A DNA stretch of 46,759 bases from Chromera velia. Lineage: Eukaryota; Sar; Chromeraceae. The translations under genes and the position numbers were made by a program. The stretch is taken from positions 64,001 to 110,759 of the forward strand of contig JAHBMJ010001638.1 in the NCBI GenBank assembly GCA_018398765.1. Direction: 5' to 3'. The notes beneath the pieces are model-generated. The model was not told where the DNA came from. It was given only the letters and a program-made list of their open reading frames with translations, and made no database searches. Within the stretch, counting starts at the first letter, position 1. Each line of letters opens with the position of its first letter. This document shows, piece after piece, positions 10,871 to 21,144 of this stretch.

Positions 10871-11093
10871 CTAGAAAAGCAAGAGAAGAGAGCTCTGGTC
10901 AGCTGACACGGGACGCAAGAGGTCTCTGACACCCTCTTTCACAGTTTCCTGACTGTGCCCGCAGCGGTTACAATGGGAAAAAAGAGACAAATGGATGCAG
11001 ACTCTCTTCTTGAAAGAAGGTAAAAGAACCAAAGTGACAACTGAATTCACAACAGAAGGAAGTAGTCATCTCTCACTGAAGCAAGTCACCACA

Positions 11094-11545
11094 TGTAACA
11101 CCTTTCTGCTGCTTTGGAGGTAGCGGCAGGACAGACGGAGAGCTAGACCAGAGGCGCGGCCTAGACAGAGAGATAGATCTACAAACTGTACAAACTCTAG
11201 CTCAGTCTGAATTCCTCTGTCAGCTAAAGGATTGGATATGGGAAGATCCTTAGCCATTCGTAGAGTTGACAGGCTTACAGTTGGGAGTTCTGCTAGCTAG
11301 CGATGCATTCATTCAAGAGAGAACAGGCTCACAACTAGACTCACGACCGACCAAACGGAACAAACAATTTTAGCGAGACGGCTGTGGGCAGATTAAATCT
11401 GATTGGTCCCTGTGCAAACGCAAAGACAAGCTTTCCAGGGCCAGGCAGACAGAACGCGACGGCGGGCGATCGAAGTAAAGGCGGCACGCATGCGAGAAGG
11501 ACCGAACGGCGGTGGTGGGACGGTGTCAGGAGGTAGGACACTACA
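11094..11545. repeat. LTR-like repeat, copy 2
   Basis: It starts TGTAACACC and ends GGACACTACA, so it has TG...CA termini with a short TGTA/TACA inverted pair. It is followed by CCGG. Direct-orientation match to 5009-5470. Confidence 0.7.
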
Positions 11546-11900
11546 CCGGCTTTTCAGAGTTGTGTGGGGGACTGTCTGCCTGCAGGGATACACATGCATG
11601 CATAAAGTCCAAAATCGCTCAGAGAGCAGTACCAGTCTGTGCATGCACAGCTGCTTTCATTGCCTAGCTATCCCGTTCCTCACTGGACTGTAGCAGCCCG
11701 AGCCACAGATCTTTGCAGTTATAACTAAAAAAAATGGTCCCCTACCTGGCTGTGTGGTATGAGCATGCAGTTAACAGAGGAGACGGACATGCTGCTCTGG
11801 CTCATCTAAATGTGTTTGTTTGAGTGTCTGACTGTTGTACCCCCAAGAAGGTTTTCTATGGTTGATCCGGAGCGGCCGTCAAAGCCCGGGCGCCTTCGCC

Positions 11901-12113
11901 AAAGCCCGACCGCGCCGAAGGCGCAGGCCTGTCAAAGCCCGACCGCGCCGAAGGCGCGGGCCTACCAAAGCCTGACCACGCCGAAGGCGTGGGCCTGTCA
12001 AAGCCCGACCGCACCGAAGACGCAGGCCTACCAAAGCCCGACCGCGCCGAAGGCGTGGCCATGCCAAAGCCTAACCGTACCGAAGGCGCGGGCCTACCAA
12101 AGCCCAACCGTAC
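11901..12113. repeat. 33 bp minisatellite, about 6.5 units
   Basis: Six consecutive 33-base units start AAAGCCCGACC and contain GCCGAAGGCGC, followed by a partial seventh. Because 33 is divisible by three, frames stay open on both strands and give artificial 11-residue repeats such as SPTAPKAQACQ. A lone related GCCGAAGGCGC block occurs near 13271. Confidence 0.85.
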
Positions 12114-12317
12114 GTGCCGCCCCACAGCCCACATGCATATGGCTTTTGCAGTTGTACGTATTAATGCATACATGCACAAAGGTGCAAAAGCTATCTGAAA
12201 AACGTCCCGGTCTTTTGGTTTGTTACTGTATATCGGTCCGCTATGGTCAGCACCTATCCTTAGGCTGGCGAATTCGATCTGACCATGACACTGTCTGTGT
12301 ACTTTTCTTTTTCCAAA

Positions 12318-12506
12318 ATGTCCAGCCTGCCTTTTGACGCTCGTTTGCGAATCGCTGTGTCGGACTTCCTTGAAGATGCGGCCCTTGCGGAGTCAGTTTT
12401 AGAGTTCTTTCTGAAGACGTTGGGGGTGGAATCCACAGAGCACATTGAGAAGTACTTTCAACCCCGAAAGGAATTTGAAGCTCTGAAGCTTCGACATGTT
12501 CGATAG
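12318..12506 (+). CDS. Small helical ORF, possibly a broken element gene
   Basis: The 62-codon ORF (MSSLPFDARLRIAVSDFLED, then LAESVLEFFLKTLGV) reads as an amphipathic helical protein. After its TAG the next frame continues as ADELKTFFLKRLGGG, which looks like a frameshifted continuation, so the gene may be decayed or spliced. A lysine/alanine-rich ORF follows at 12636-13007. The design resembles the ORF at 6529-7251. Function unknown. Confidence 0.3.
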   Translation: MSSLPFDARLRIAVSDFLEDAALAESVLEFFLKTLGVESTEHIEKYFQPRKEFEALKLRHVR

Positions 12507-12635
12507 GCCGACGAATTGAAGACTTTTTTTTTGAAGCGGCTTGGAGGGGGCTGACAGAAAGCGAAATCTTAGCAAAAGGCGCCCCCGGTATAGGAGGCTG
12601 ACACGCAGTCTCGGAAACGGACTACCCCCCTCTCT

Positions 12636-13007
12636 GTGTGGGAGAAGAGTCCTCCTTCTGGAGCATCGCGGGGATTGATGGCCAACTGGATGGGTCCATT
12701 TCTTTTTCACTGGCTGACTCAATCGTTCTGTATGCATGCATGTCGAAGAACTGCATCCGTGGTCAGTGTTCTCCACTTCTCTTCACGCACTCAAGTAAGA
12801 GGACAAAGAGCGCAAGCAAAAGGAAAAGCGAAAGTAAAAGCAAAGGCTAAGGCAAAAAACAAGGCGAAAGCAAAGGCTACTTTGTTTGCCCGGGCGACGA
12901 GCGAATATAGTGGTAGCGAAGGAGGGGGGGCTACAGAGTCTGATGATAATAACAATGACTATCGCCCTGCTGCACGCAGAGTCCATGGATCTAGAATTCC
13001 TAAATGA
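12636..13007 (+). CDS. Lysine/alanine-rich ORF
   Basis: The distinctive part is a repeated K-A dipeptide tract (AKGKAKVKAKAKAKNKAKAK) followed by an acidic stretch, ESDDNNNDY, and a stop at 13005-13007. The first 40 codons may not be coding. It could be the C-terminal part of the same gene as 12318-12506, with a nuclear-type basic region. The tract is low-complexity, so support is weak. Confidence 0.22.
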   Translation: MWEKSPPSGASRGLMANWMGPFLFHWLTQSFCMHACRRTASVVSVLHFSSRTQVRGQRAQAKGKAKVKAKAKAKNKAKAKATLFARATSEYSGSEGGGATESDDNNNDYRPAARRVHGSRIPK

Positions 13008-13412
13008 AGACTAACTAAGACTGATAAATTCAAACTGATTAAAATCAATATTTTTTTTTTGTTATTTTACATATTTAAGTTGATTATAGCAGATATTATA
13101 AGAGAGTATTAAAATATTATAAAACTAGGTTAAACTAGATTAAATTAGGTTATAATATCTTTAAGCTACAATGGACTGGAGGTATATTCCATACTAGAAA
13201 GAATTAGCTTTCTGTCATCAGAGCCTTGACGATATTGCATACTAGAAAGAATGAGTTTTCTATCGTCAAAGCCCTGGTGCCGAAGGCGCTAGGCTGCCAA
13301 AACCTGGAGTTTGATTGACAGACCATAGGGTCATAGGAAGGCTTCTTGGGGGTAGACTGTTGACTTCTTATGGTATAAACCCCATGTGTTCTGAAGTACT
13401 CTTGTCATACTT
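13008..13412. other. AT-rich stretch with a 48 bp tandem duplication
   Basis: 13020-13175 is strongly A/T-rich with TTAGGTT-like words, unlike the surrounding GC-balanced DNA. At 13191 and 13239 the words ATACTAGAAAGAAT and TCATCA/TCGTCAAAGCCCTGG recur with 48-base spacing, a two-copy tandem repeat. No gene is visible. Confidence 0.5.
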
Positions 13413-14581
13413 TTATTTCAAATTGCTATGGTGATTGATTGGTGCGAGAGAGAATATATACCCATACGAAGCATCGCTACTTTCAAACAGAACACATGCA
13501 GACATACATACATGCAGATAGACCGTTCGATGCATCCAAGTCAAAAATTGATTAAAAGAGTTAGATGGCCTCGAAGAGCAGTGTTGCAGTTGTCCCGCAG
13601 TGTTTATTCTTGGTATAGCCTTGCGGTACTCAAAGTTCGCTTTCATGCATGGAGCCGGCTGGGGACGTATACATTTTTAACTATTGCCTTGGCCGGGGGG
13701 CAGCTCAGCTCTGCTGAGATCGGCCGAGAGGCCCTGAGATCGTATGCACTCGCATAACGTATTTTTTTTATTTTTTGGGCTAGCCCGGCCGGGGGGGGAG
13801 GTTCGGTGTCTATCTGTTTGTTTGTCTGTCACGGTGTTGCCCTGATTCCAAAATATGCCCCTTAAGCAACTCGCATGGAGCCACAATCGCATTTAAACTC
13901 GATCCGCACGCTCGTACGTCATGATGCGTGCCCCTCAAGTAACTTGCACGGAGTTGTATGTATTATATCCATGCGCATGCGGTCGATCCCGAAGGAAAGG
14001 AAAAGGAAGCATATTTTGCGCGCGTTGCCGTGGCCCCCGCCGGCTACTTGCCCATGCATGGCCCAAGCCCCTGATGGTTTGCAACAATCAAATTATGGCC
14101 GACCCCCTAAATGGCCCCCCGAGGCACTCACCCAACTATATATAGTTGGGTGTATCCCGTATTAATATGATTCGTGTATCGGTATTAACATGAATGCACC
14201 GCATTGAGACGCATTATACAGAATGTGGTCATTGACGCTTTCCTACAAGTTCGAAGAGAGAGCTCCCATGTTCAAAGAGTTGGTGACTAAGGTACATGTG
14301 TGGAGAAGCATGTCAGACAAGCATCAGTATGAGTAGACGCACCAAGCAAGAGACTACAACTTCCACTGGAGCATGCAATCGAGCGGTCTACACGATTCTT
14401 CCAATGCACGGCGACACTGACAAGCCACACTTTCGGTGGCATTCTTGAGGACGTCAAGGTGAGGAATACTCACAGATGCACATGATCAAGAAGGACGAAA
14501 AACGCATATGTCATCACGCGGACTTTCTTATATTTCTATGCATGGATTCTGTGCACAGGTGAACTTTTCATCCTGTCCAAA
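13413..14581. other. Intergenic DNA upstream of the giant gene
   Basis: No convincing exon was found. Notable sequence includes GC palindromes near 13690 and 13780 (GGCTAGCCCGGCC), GCATGC-containing words and a perfect palindrome at 14129-14152. The promoter of the gene starting at 14582 should lie in the last few hundred bases, but I see no clear TATA box. Confidence 0.4.
14129..14152. repeat. Perfect 24 bp palindrome
   Basis: CACCCAACTATA is followed directly by TATAGTTGGGTG with no mismatch and no loop, 430 bases upstream of the giant gene's start codon. It could be a dimeric protein-binding site or a cruciform-prone sequence. Confidence 0.7.
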
Positions 14582-14712
14582 ATGAGAAGTCTGGGGTTCC
14601 CTTTACTACTCGCCTTCCTGCACAGCGGCTGTGTCTTTTCACTCGGAGTGTCAAGCGCTTCTGGTCAGTGGCGGCTCAGCAGCGAAAGGGGGGACTTTGT
14701 AAAAGAGCGCTA

Positions 14713-14748
<36 letters not shown>

Positions 14749-14749
14749 C

Positions 14750-14802
<53 letters not shown>

Positions 14803-16868
14803 CTGGCTGTTTTGAATGGTGAACGCACGCAGCCCTCCGGCCTGTGCTTCCAAACGTGCCTGAGTGAGTCTATTTTCTTGCATGAGTGGCTGACTTTGCA
14901 TTATCTTCTTGACCTGCTTCATTCTCCCAAAAAGTGTTTATTTTTTTGCTGTCGGTTTGGACAAATTTGTGCAGAAAGACCAGCCACAAAGGGAACCCGC
15001 CCCCTCTCCCCCCTCTCCTCTCTGGAGCCCCCCCCTAGACTGAGTAGGGGCCCTGGTGTACCAGAGGAGAATCCCCGGGAGGGAGGGACCAACAGCACGG
15101 GGACAAACAATCCACCGCTTGCGTTTCTCGAACAAACTGCCCCTGTCTCTTCTTCTTCCCTTTCGGAAGCAGACGAGAGGCGGGGAGAGGCAGTTTGGAA
15201 GATGGGCAGAAGCAAGGCGGATCCGGCCTTCCCATCGGAAAGCGCAATGCGGGCGTCTCGGCAGTCTTTCGCAGAATTGGAAAACCTGCCGACTGTCCAT
15301 CTGCGAGAAACCAAGCTACGAAAACCCGTGCAAATGCTGCCTCTCCCTCCCCCCTCAGAGAACTTCCTTGAGGCTCTCCATGCAGAGACGGTGGGGGTGG
15401 CACAACCCTCAGGAGGGGGGTTGGTTTCTCAGCTTCTGGCGGCTGGGCCCGATCCCACCCCTTCTTCCACTTCCTCCGCCGATGGTCCTCCGAGTGAATT
15501 TGTTCAATTGTCCGACGTGGGCAGTCATGAAAACTTTTTCAACTGGAGGATGAATCAGCAACACTTCCCTCAACTTCTCGACCGAGCTATGCGAGATTGG
15601 AGACGCGCCGTCTCGAACGTTCACGCAGGCATTCGAATGTTGAAGGAGGTCGACGTACGCTGGCCCAATCACCTGGTGGACATTGTGTACCAGCTTCGCG
15701 TTCCCCTGGCGAACTTTGCAGAGGAGGATTGGAGGACCAACTCAGCAGTGGGTCTGCCCTCTCTGGGCCCTTTGAATTGCAATCAATTGATGGGAGCACT
15801 GCTGGAGCAGCTTGGGGCGATGGCACAGCGGTACGTGGAGGTACACGAGACGTTGAGGAACGAGCTCGGGGACAAAACTCCGATGCCGTCGTCTGCTAAG
15901 GAGACACTCAAGTGGGGGGAGCACGAGTGGCTCCCGTATTCTCGGGTCGGTCGGGGAGGTGCACTGCACCCACGGGACGGCATTTTGATTTATTTGGCCT
16001 GTGTGCACACTCTGTCTGGCGCGATTCTGATGCGCATGTACGGAAATTCCTGTGTAAGATGGGTGGATGGATGGCTTTTTAGTGGTCTGCTTCCTCCAAA
16101 TTGGTACAAAGAGTGGGGGATCATCAGTGGTCTCCTTGAGTATTCCTGATTGCGTCTGTGTTTCTGCTCATGTGTGTATACAGTGAGCATGTTCATCTTC
16201 ATTTTTCGAAGAGACGTCGATTCAAATTTCCGTGTGTGCATGCATTTTTTGTTTGTTTGTGTGCAGTCTTTCCTCGGTTGGTGGGCATCTGTGGATGAGT
16301 GCGTGGTGGGACAGGGGAATCAGTACAACCCTCTGCGGGGAGACGCCCCGACTGACGATTGCGGTAAGTCGGTGTCCTCTGGTCTGATCTTCTTGTCAGC
16401 TTGGGGTCGTCCGTCCCTGCTAGGAAAGAGAAGAAATGCTGTTTGTTTGTTTCTTCCTTTTTTTGTCTGTTTGTGTGGATAGACTCTGGACTGGAGTCCC
16501 TGTCCTCTCTCTCATGGCGCTTACGTACCTGCCTATCTGCCCTGGATTTCTTTTAGCTGTTTGTGGACAACCCAGGGATGGTGCCAAGCATTGATTCCAC
16601 ATGCAAGCATCAGTGATCAGTGGATGGCTTGATTTATTGGTTGATTGATTGCTTGATGGACTGAGTGATTGATGGATGGATGGAGTGAGTGAATGAGTGA
16701 GTGAGTGAGTGAGTGTATAAGTGAGTGGAGGAGTGAGTGAGTGAGTGAGTGAGTGAGTGTGTGATTGAGCGAGTGAGTGAGTGAGTGGGTGAGTGAGCCA
16801 GCGAGAACGCGTCCTTGATATCAACGGTTGCAGGGATCAACTGTGACGAGAGAGTGCGACTCCCAAAG
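14582..16868 (+). CDS. Giant gene part 1: signal peptide and N-terminal domain
   Basis: Exons are 14582-14663, 14975-16053, 16267-16363 and 16834-16868; phases 1, 0, 1, 0 agree at every junction. Exon 1 encodes MRSLGFPLLLAFLHSGCVF, a typical signal peptide. Exon 2 (359 codons) starts proline/serine-rich and becomes globular: NFFNWRMNQQHFPQLLDRAM, RWPNHLVDIVYQLRVPLANF and HPRDGILIYLACVHTLSGA. Exons 3 and 4 add SFLGWWASVDECVVGQG, TDDCGG and INCDERVRLPK. Several cysteines here fit a secreted, disulfide-bonded fold. Donors are GTCAGT, GTAAGA, GTAAGT and GTGAGT. The 5' intron is filled by a GT then GA microsatellite that stays open in frame and could be mistaken for coding sequence. Confidence 0.65.
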
Positions 16869-19800
16869 GTGAGTGGGTGAATGTGTGGCTCCCGTTTCTT
16901 TTCCTTTCTTCTTTCCTCTTTGCCTTCGTTCCCGTTCCTCCCTCTCTACTACCGCAAGCTTCAGTGGCCTTCCTTCAGCATCATAGCCCTCCTTCGTTTA
17001 ACACCCTCTTCTTGCCGCTGTTGTAGCCTCTCTTTGCTGACTATCAGTTGAAGAGAATTCAGGAAATATATCAGACAGCTCAACTGCCTCATTGTTGGCT
17101 CTTTGATTCCTTTTTTTTTGTTTCCGTCGAAGTAAGCACAAAAGACCTCCATGACATGCATTTTGACCTCCATTCGGACTGACTGACTGACTGACTGTGT
17201 GGCTGCATGGGTGCAGGACGAGCCCGGTCTGTCAGTTCTCCAGAAGTCCAACATTCTCGCTCACAACGATGCCCCAGAGCCTGCACCTGCGTTCAATTCA
17301 GCAGACAAAGAAGGAGACGCTCTTTCTTCAGGCTTCTCTCACGCGCTTCACCGGGGTCTCGACGACTCCTCAACCCTGCAAGGAGGAAAAAGGCCTCTGT
17401 TGCGTATCAGTGTGGCAAAGTCACTCACAGAAGCAGAGAATGAGGTGGGGCGAGAGGCAACAAGACAGAGGGGGGGTCTTCCGGAAGAGAGCTACGATGT
17501 TCAAAGAGACAGAAGGGGGGCCTTCCCTTCTTCAGACGATGTTGCGACAGGCAGAATGAAGACAGACTTTTCCGACCTCGAAAGCAGAATCGCGCGTTTA
17601 GAGGCGGCAAAGGGAATTCAATCACCAAACAGCAGAAAGGAGAGTGAGCTCATGAAGCGACTAGAGAGACTTGAAGCCTCCTTGAAAGCAGACCAAGGGG
17701 GAGGGGGGGGAAAGAAGGACAAGAGAACCTGGGTAGACGTGACAGATTCGGACAGAGAGAACGAAATGATGGAGGGTACAGGGAGAGGAAAAGGCACGGT
17801 CATTGCGAGACCCTTCAACTCAAAAATGCAGCCGGGAGTGACACGGCACGAAAGTCTGGATGTTGAGCTCTCAGGTTGGTGCCTTTCAGACTGATTGACA
17901 TATTGACTGAATCACTCACTCGCTGACTGAGTGAGCGAGTGAGTGAGTGAGGGAGGGAGGGAGGGAGGGAGCCAGGGAGCGAAAGAGAGGTGAGAACGCT
18001 TCCCCCTCTCCCTCTGTGTTTCTTTCTCTTTCTACACGTCTCTCTCTCTCTCTCTCTCTCTTCCTCCCTCTCTCCGGTCGGATGGATGTGCACTTGGAAT
18101 CCATATTCCTCGCCTGAATTCTTATCGTCATTCATTCATTCATTCATTCATTCATTCATATATTGACTGTCTGATCTCCCTTTCTCCGCCCAACTTCCCT
18201 TCAGGCCTCCACCACGACCTCCACGTCCACTCTTTTCCTGACGACCCCGACGGTTCCTACCAGACACTCGCAGACAAGATCGGCAGGATGGAAGAGAGAC
18301 TCCGCCATCTCTCAATGCAAAGCAGCGACAACGTCAGTCAGTCTGCATCACAGCCTGATGGAGGGACATGCATGCACGAGCCCTCTGCTAAGGCAACCCC
18401 TCGAGCCTCTCCTTTCTCTGCTCTGTACACTGCTGACAGTACGAATGAGCTCACAGAAACTCTTCAGATCGGGCATGCGTCCCGAAGAAAGAAGATTCGA
18501 CATGTCGATGCTAATAAAAAGCACATATGGAAAAGCGTCTCTAGAGACGGATTGATCGATCTGAAGGCACACAAAGACGAAGCACACAGTGTGACAGAAT
18601 GCCCAGACTAAGAAACTGTCTAGCAAATTGTCAGATCACTTTCAGTTTTTGTTTTCAAATCATCTCACTTGATGTGCTCTCTCTGTTTGCTCCCCTTCCT
18701 TCCCCCTGTGTTGCTTCAACCTCCAGGCTGACGGCAACTCATCATCATCTCCGTCAGGTCAGACAGACTTAACCTCGTGCGTGGATACGAAACGCCGTGG
18801 ACGGACTCAGTCGAAAGAGAGACTCTTGAACAGAGGCACAATACAAAGTTTGACCACGAAAAACTTCTCTTTAAATCACCACAATTATTAATTATTGACG
18901 GCACAGAGAGACATGCAGAAAAGGAAACAATGGATCGCATCCATCCTTTGTGTGCCTGCATGCATGTGCATTTATTTTCCTTTTCTTTTGGCTGACAACC
19001 TTTTGCTTGCGGTTTCTGCCGTCGGCCGCCCCCCCCTCAGTATCTTTGGAGTTTCCGCCAAAGTCCATGCACTCGTGCAGCGACAAACTATGCATGCACT
19101 CTGTTCGATCGAGAGGTAACAGAGATTCTTTCTGCACTCAAGCTCTAAATGTCCTCCGCTTCTTGCGCACCCACCCTTCTCTCTGTCTTTCCGTGTGCAG
19201 GATTTGAAGACAAGCTGAGGGACTATAGAGAAGGTCAGAGCAGACTTTCTCTAGATCTCAGCATCAGATCCGATGAATGGCTCCTTCTCGATCGTTTCTT
19301 CATTTTGCATTCATCCAACAAATGCATGTCTTGGTTTGCTTTGGCTACGAGGGAATAAAAGGTGCTGAAGGATTGGGCGCAAGACGTCTTATTTTTGATG
19401 GTGCAATCCTTTTATTGAAAGTTTTTACAAAAAGAAACTCTTCGCAAATCGCCATTGGAGCCTGTGGATGAAAATAAAGTCCATCCTTTCGTTCGGCGTG
19501 CAGGGAAGGAGAAAGCCGGGCTGAAGGATCTTGTTGACAGACAGCCCCAAAAGACGACAGATGTGGTGAGCAACCTGGACGGGTACGTATCGGGTCGGAA
19601 GGGAGTAGTGAGTCAAGTGCAGGAACTCCTGAAGCCTCACAAGTCGCTGGAGGACGGCACTGTCTCTGCAGAGGCAGTCAAAAGAAGCCTGGACGAAACA
19701 AAAATCGCCCTGGATGCCCTGAAAGAGGCAAAGGAAGAGACAGCAGGAGGCAATACAACGAGAAGTGAGAGCAAGGTAGCAGCTGCCATGGATTCACTTT

Positions 19801-21088
19801 TCGACAGGTTGGTAGATCTGACGGTCTCTTTGCCTAGCTGTCTCTGTGTCCCCATTTTTTGTGTTACTTCTCTGTCTCTGTAGTCCTGTCAGTGACTGTC
19901 CAAGCAAAGGGTTCCTGGCCGGGTCGCGTTAATTGAAGGTCGCATCGTTTAAATTGCTCTTTGCATACATCTCGATGAAAAGACAGTCACCCCTCTCTTC
20001 ATTTCGCTGAACATCAGTGGTGTCTTTTGTGTACGAATTAAGTAAGGAAAAGGAGCTAGGCTTTCCTGTCCACCTCCGCTATGCGATCCCCGAATATCGG
20101 CGCAGCTCTTGTTATCCTCTCTGTCTGTCTCCTATCGAGTAATCACGATGGACGCTGCATGAATTTGCGATGGACTTCCACCTTGCATGGTTGCATTTTC
20201 TTTTTGCAGCTTGGTTACTTACCACGACGCCCTTGGATCTCTAAAAGAATCCATCAGTCTGTTACATCACGAAGAGAGACGGATGGACGGGTGCACATAC
20301 ATACAGACACAGACAGAAAGCCGAAGAACATCGATCGACCTACCGGCTGACAGGTGTGCGCATGGATGTGCAAAAGGTGATTAAACATTCGGAGAGAGGC
20401 ACACAGGGAGGACTACTACCACAGAAAGACCCCAAGACAGCCGGCAGATCCGCCAGGGCGGTACATGCATTCATTGTCTTTCTTTTCGACTGCGATATTT
20501 CATCTGTTTCATGTGCGTCTGTTGTGTGTATGTTCCCCGTCATGCGCCATGAATGCATTGTTCCTCTTTTTCTTTCCTGTGGTGCCATATATTTTCTCTT
20601 CAAATTATGCATGCAGGTAAACCAATCCTTGGAAGAAAATTCGGATTCCCTGCCGACAGAGGCCAAGGACGCTGCCGTGAAGGCAAAGGAGTTATTGGAG
20701 GAGGAGACGCCTGTCCACTCCCACAAGAGTCAACGGGACCGTGTGGACAAACTTCAGGAGCGCGTGGATGCCATGTGGGTCCCTTTTTAAGGATTTCTTT
20801 TTTGGGGGGGGGGCCTGCTGTGAATCTATGAATATACCTTTCCAAAGATGTGCTCCTTCAGGGCAGTCAGTCTAGCTACTTGATTTCTTTTGTTCCATTC
20901 CGGAAATTGCAACTGAGGACAGAGAGTGAAGACGAGAGACAAAGTCATGCATGCCTCTTGTCCTTCCATAAGAGAGGCGGAAAGAAGCTACGGGCCTTTT
21001 CCCCGTCATTTCGCTTGAATGTCTGCATGTGGCAGCTCTTTCTTTTGAGCTGCATCTGTGGCGTCCGTAAGCTTGCATATGCATTTGC

Positions 21089-21144
<56 letters not shown>

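Larger units (their letters stand above)
5009..11545. mobile_element. Possible degenerate LTR retroelement or nested elements
   Basis: Two direct repeats of about 455-462 bp (5009-5470 and 11094-11545), about 93% identical by eye, both begin TGTAACACC. The second ends CTACA and the first CTATA. The outer flanks are CCGG on both sides (5005-5008 and 11546-11549), like a 4-base target duplication. Neither repeat has a matching flank when taken alone. I see no reverse transcriptase, integrase or clear polypurine tract inside, and a second repeat pair and a possible host gene lie between. It may therefore be a heavily eroded element with nested insertions, or two solo LTRs with coincident flanks. 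Confidence 0.35.
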
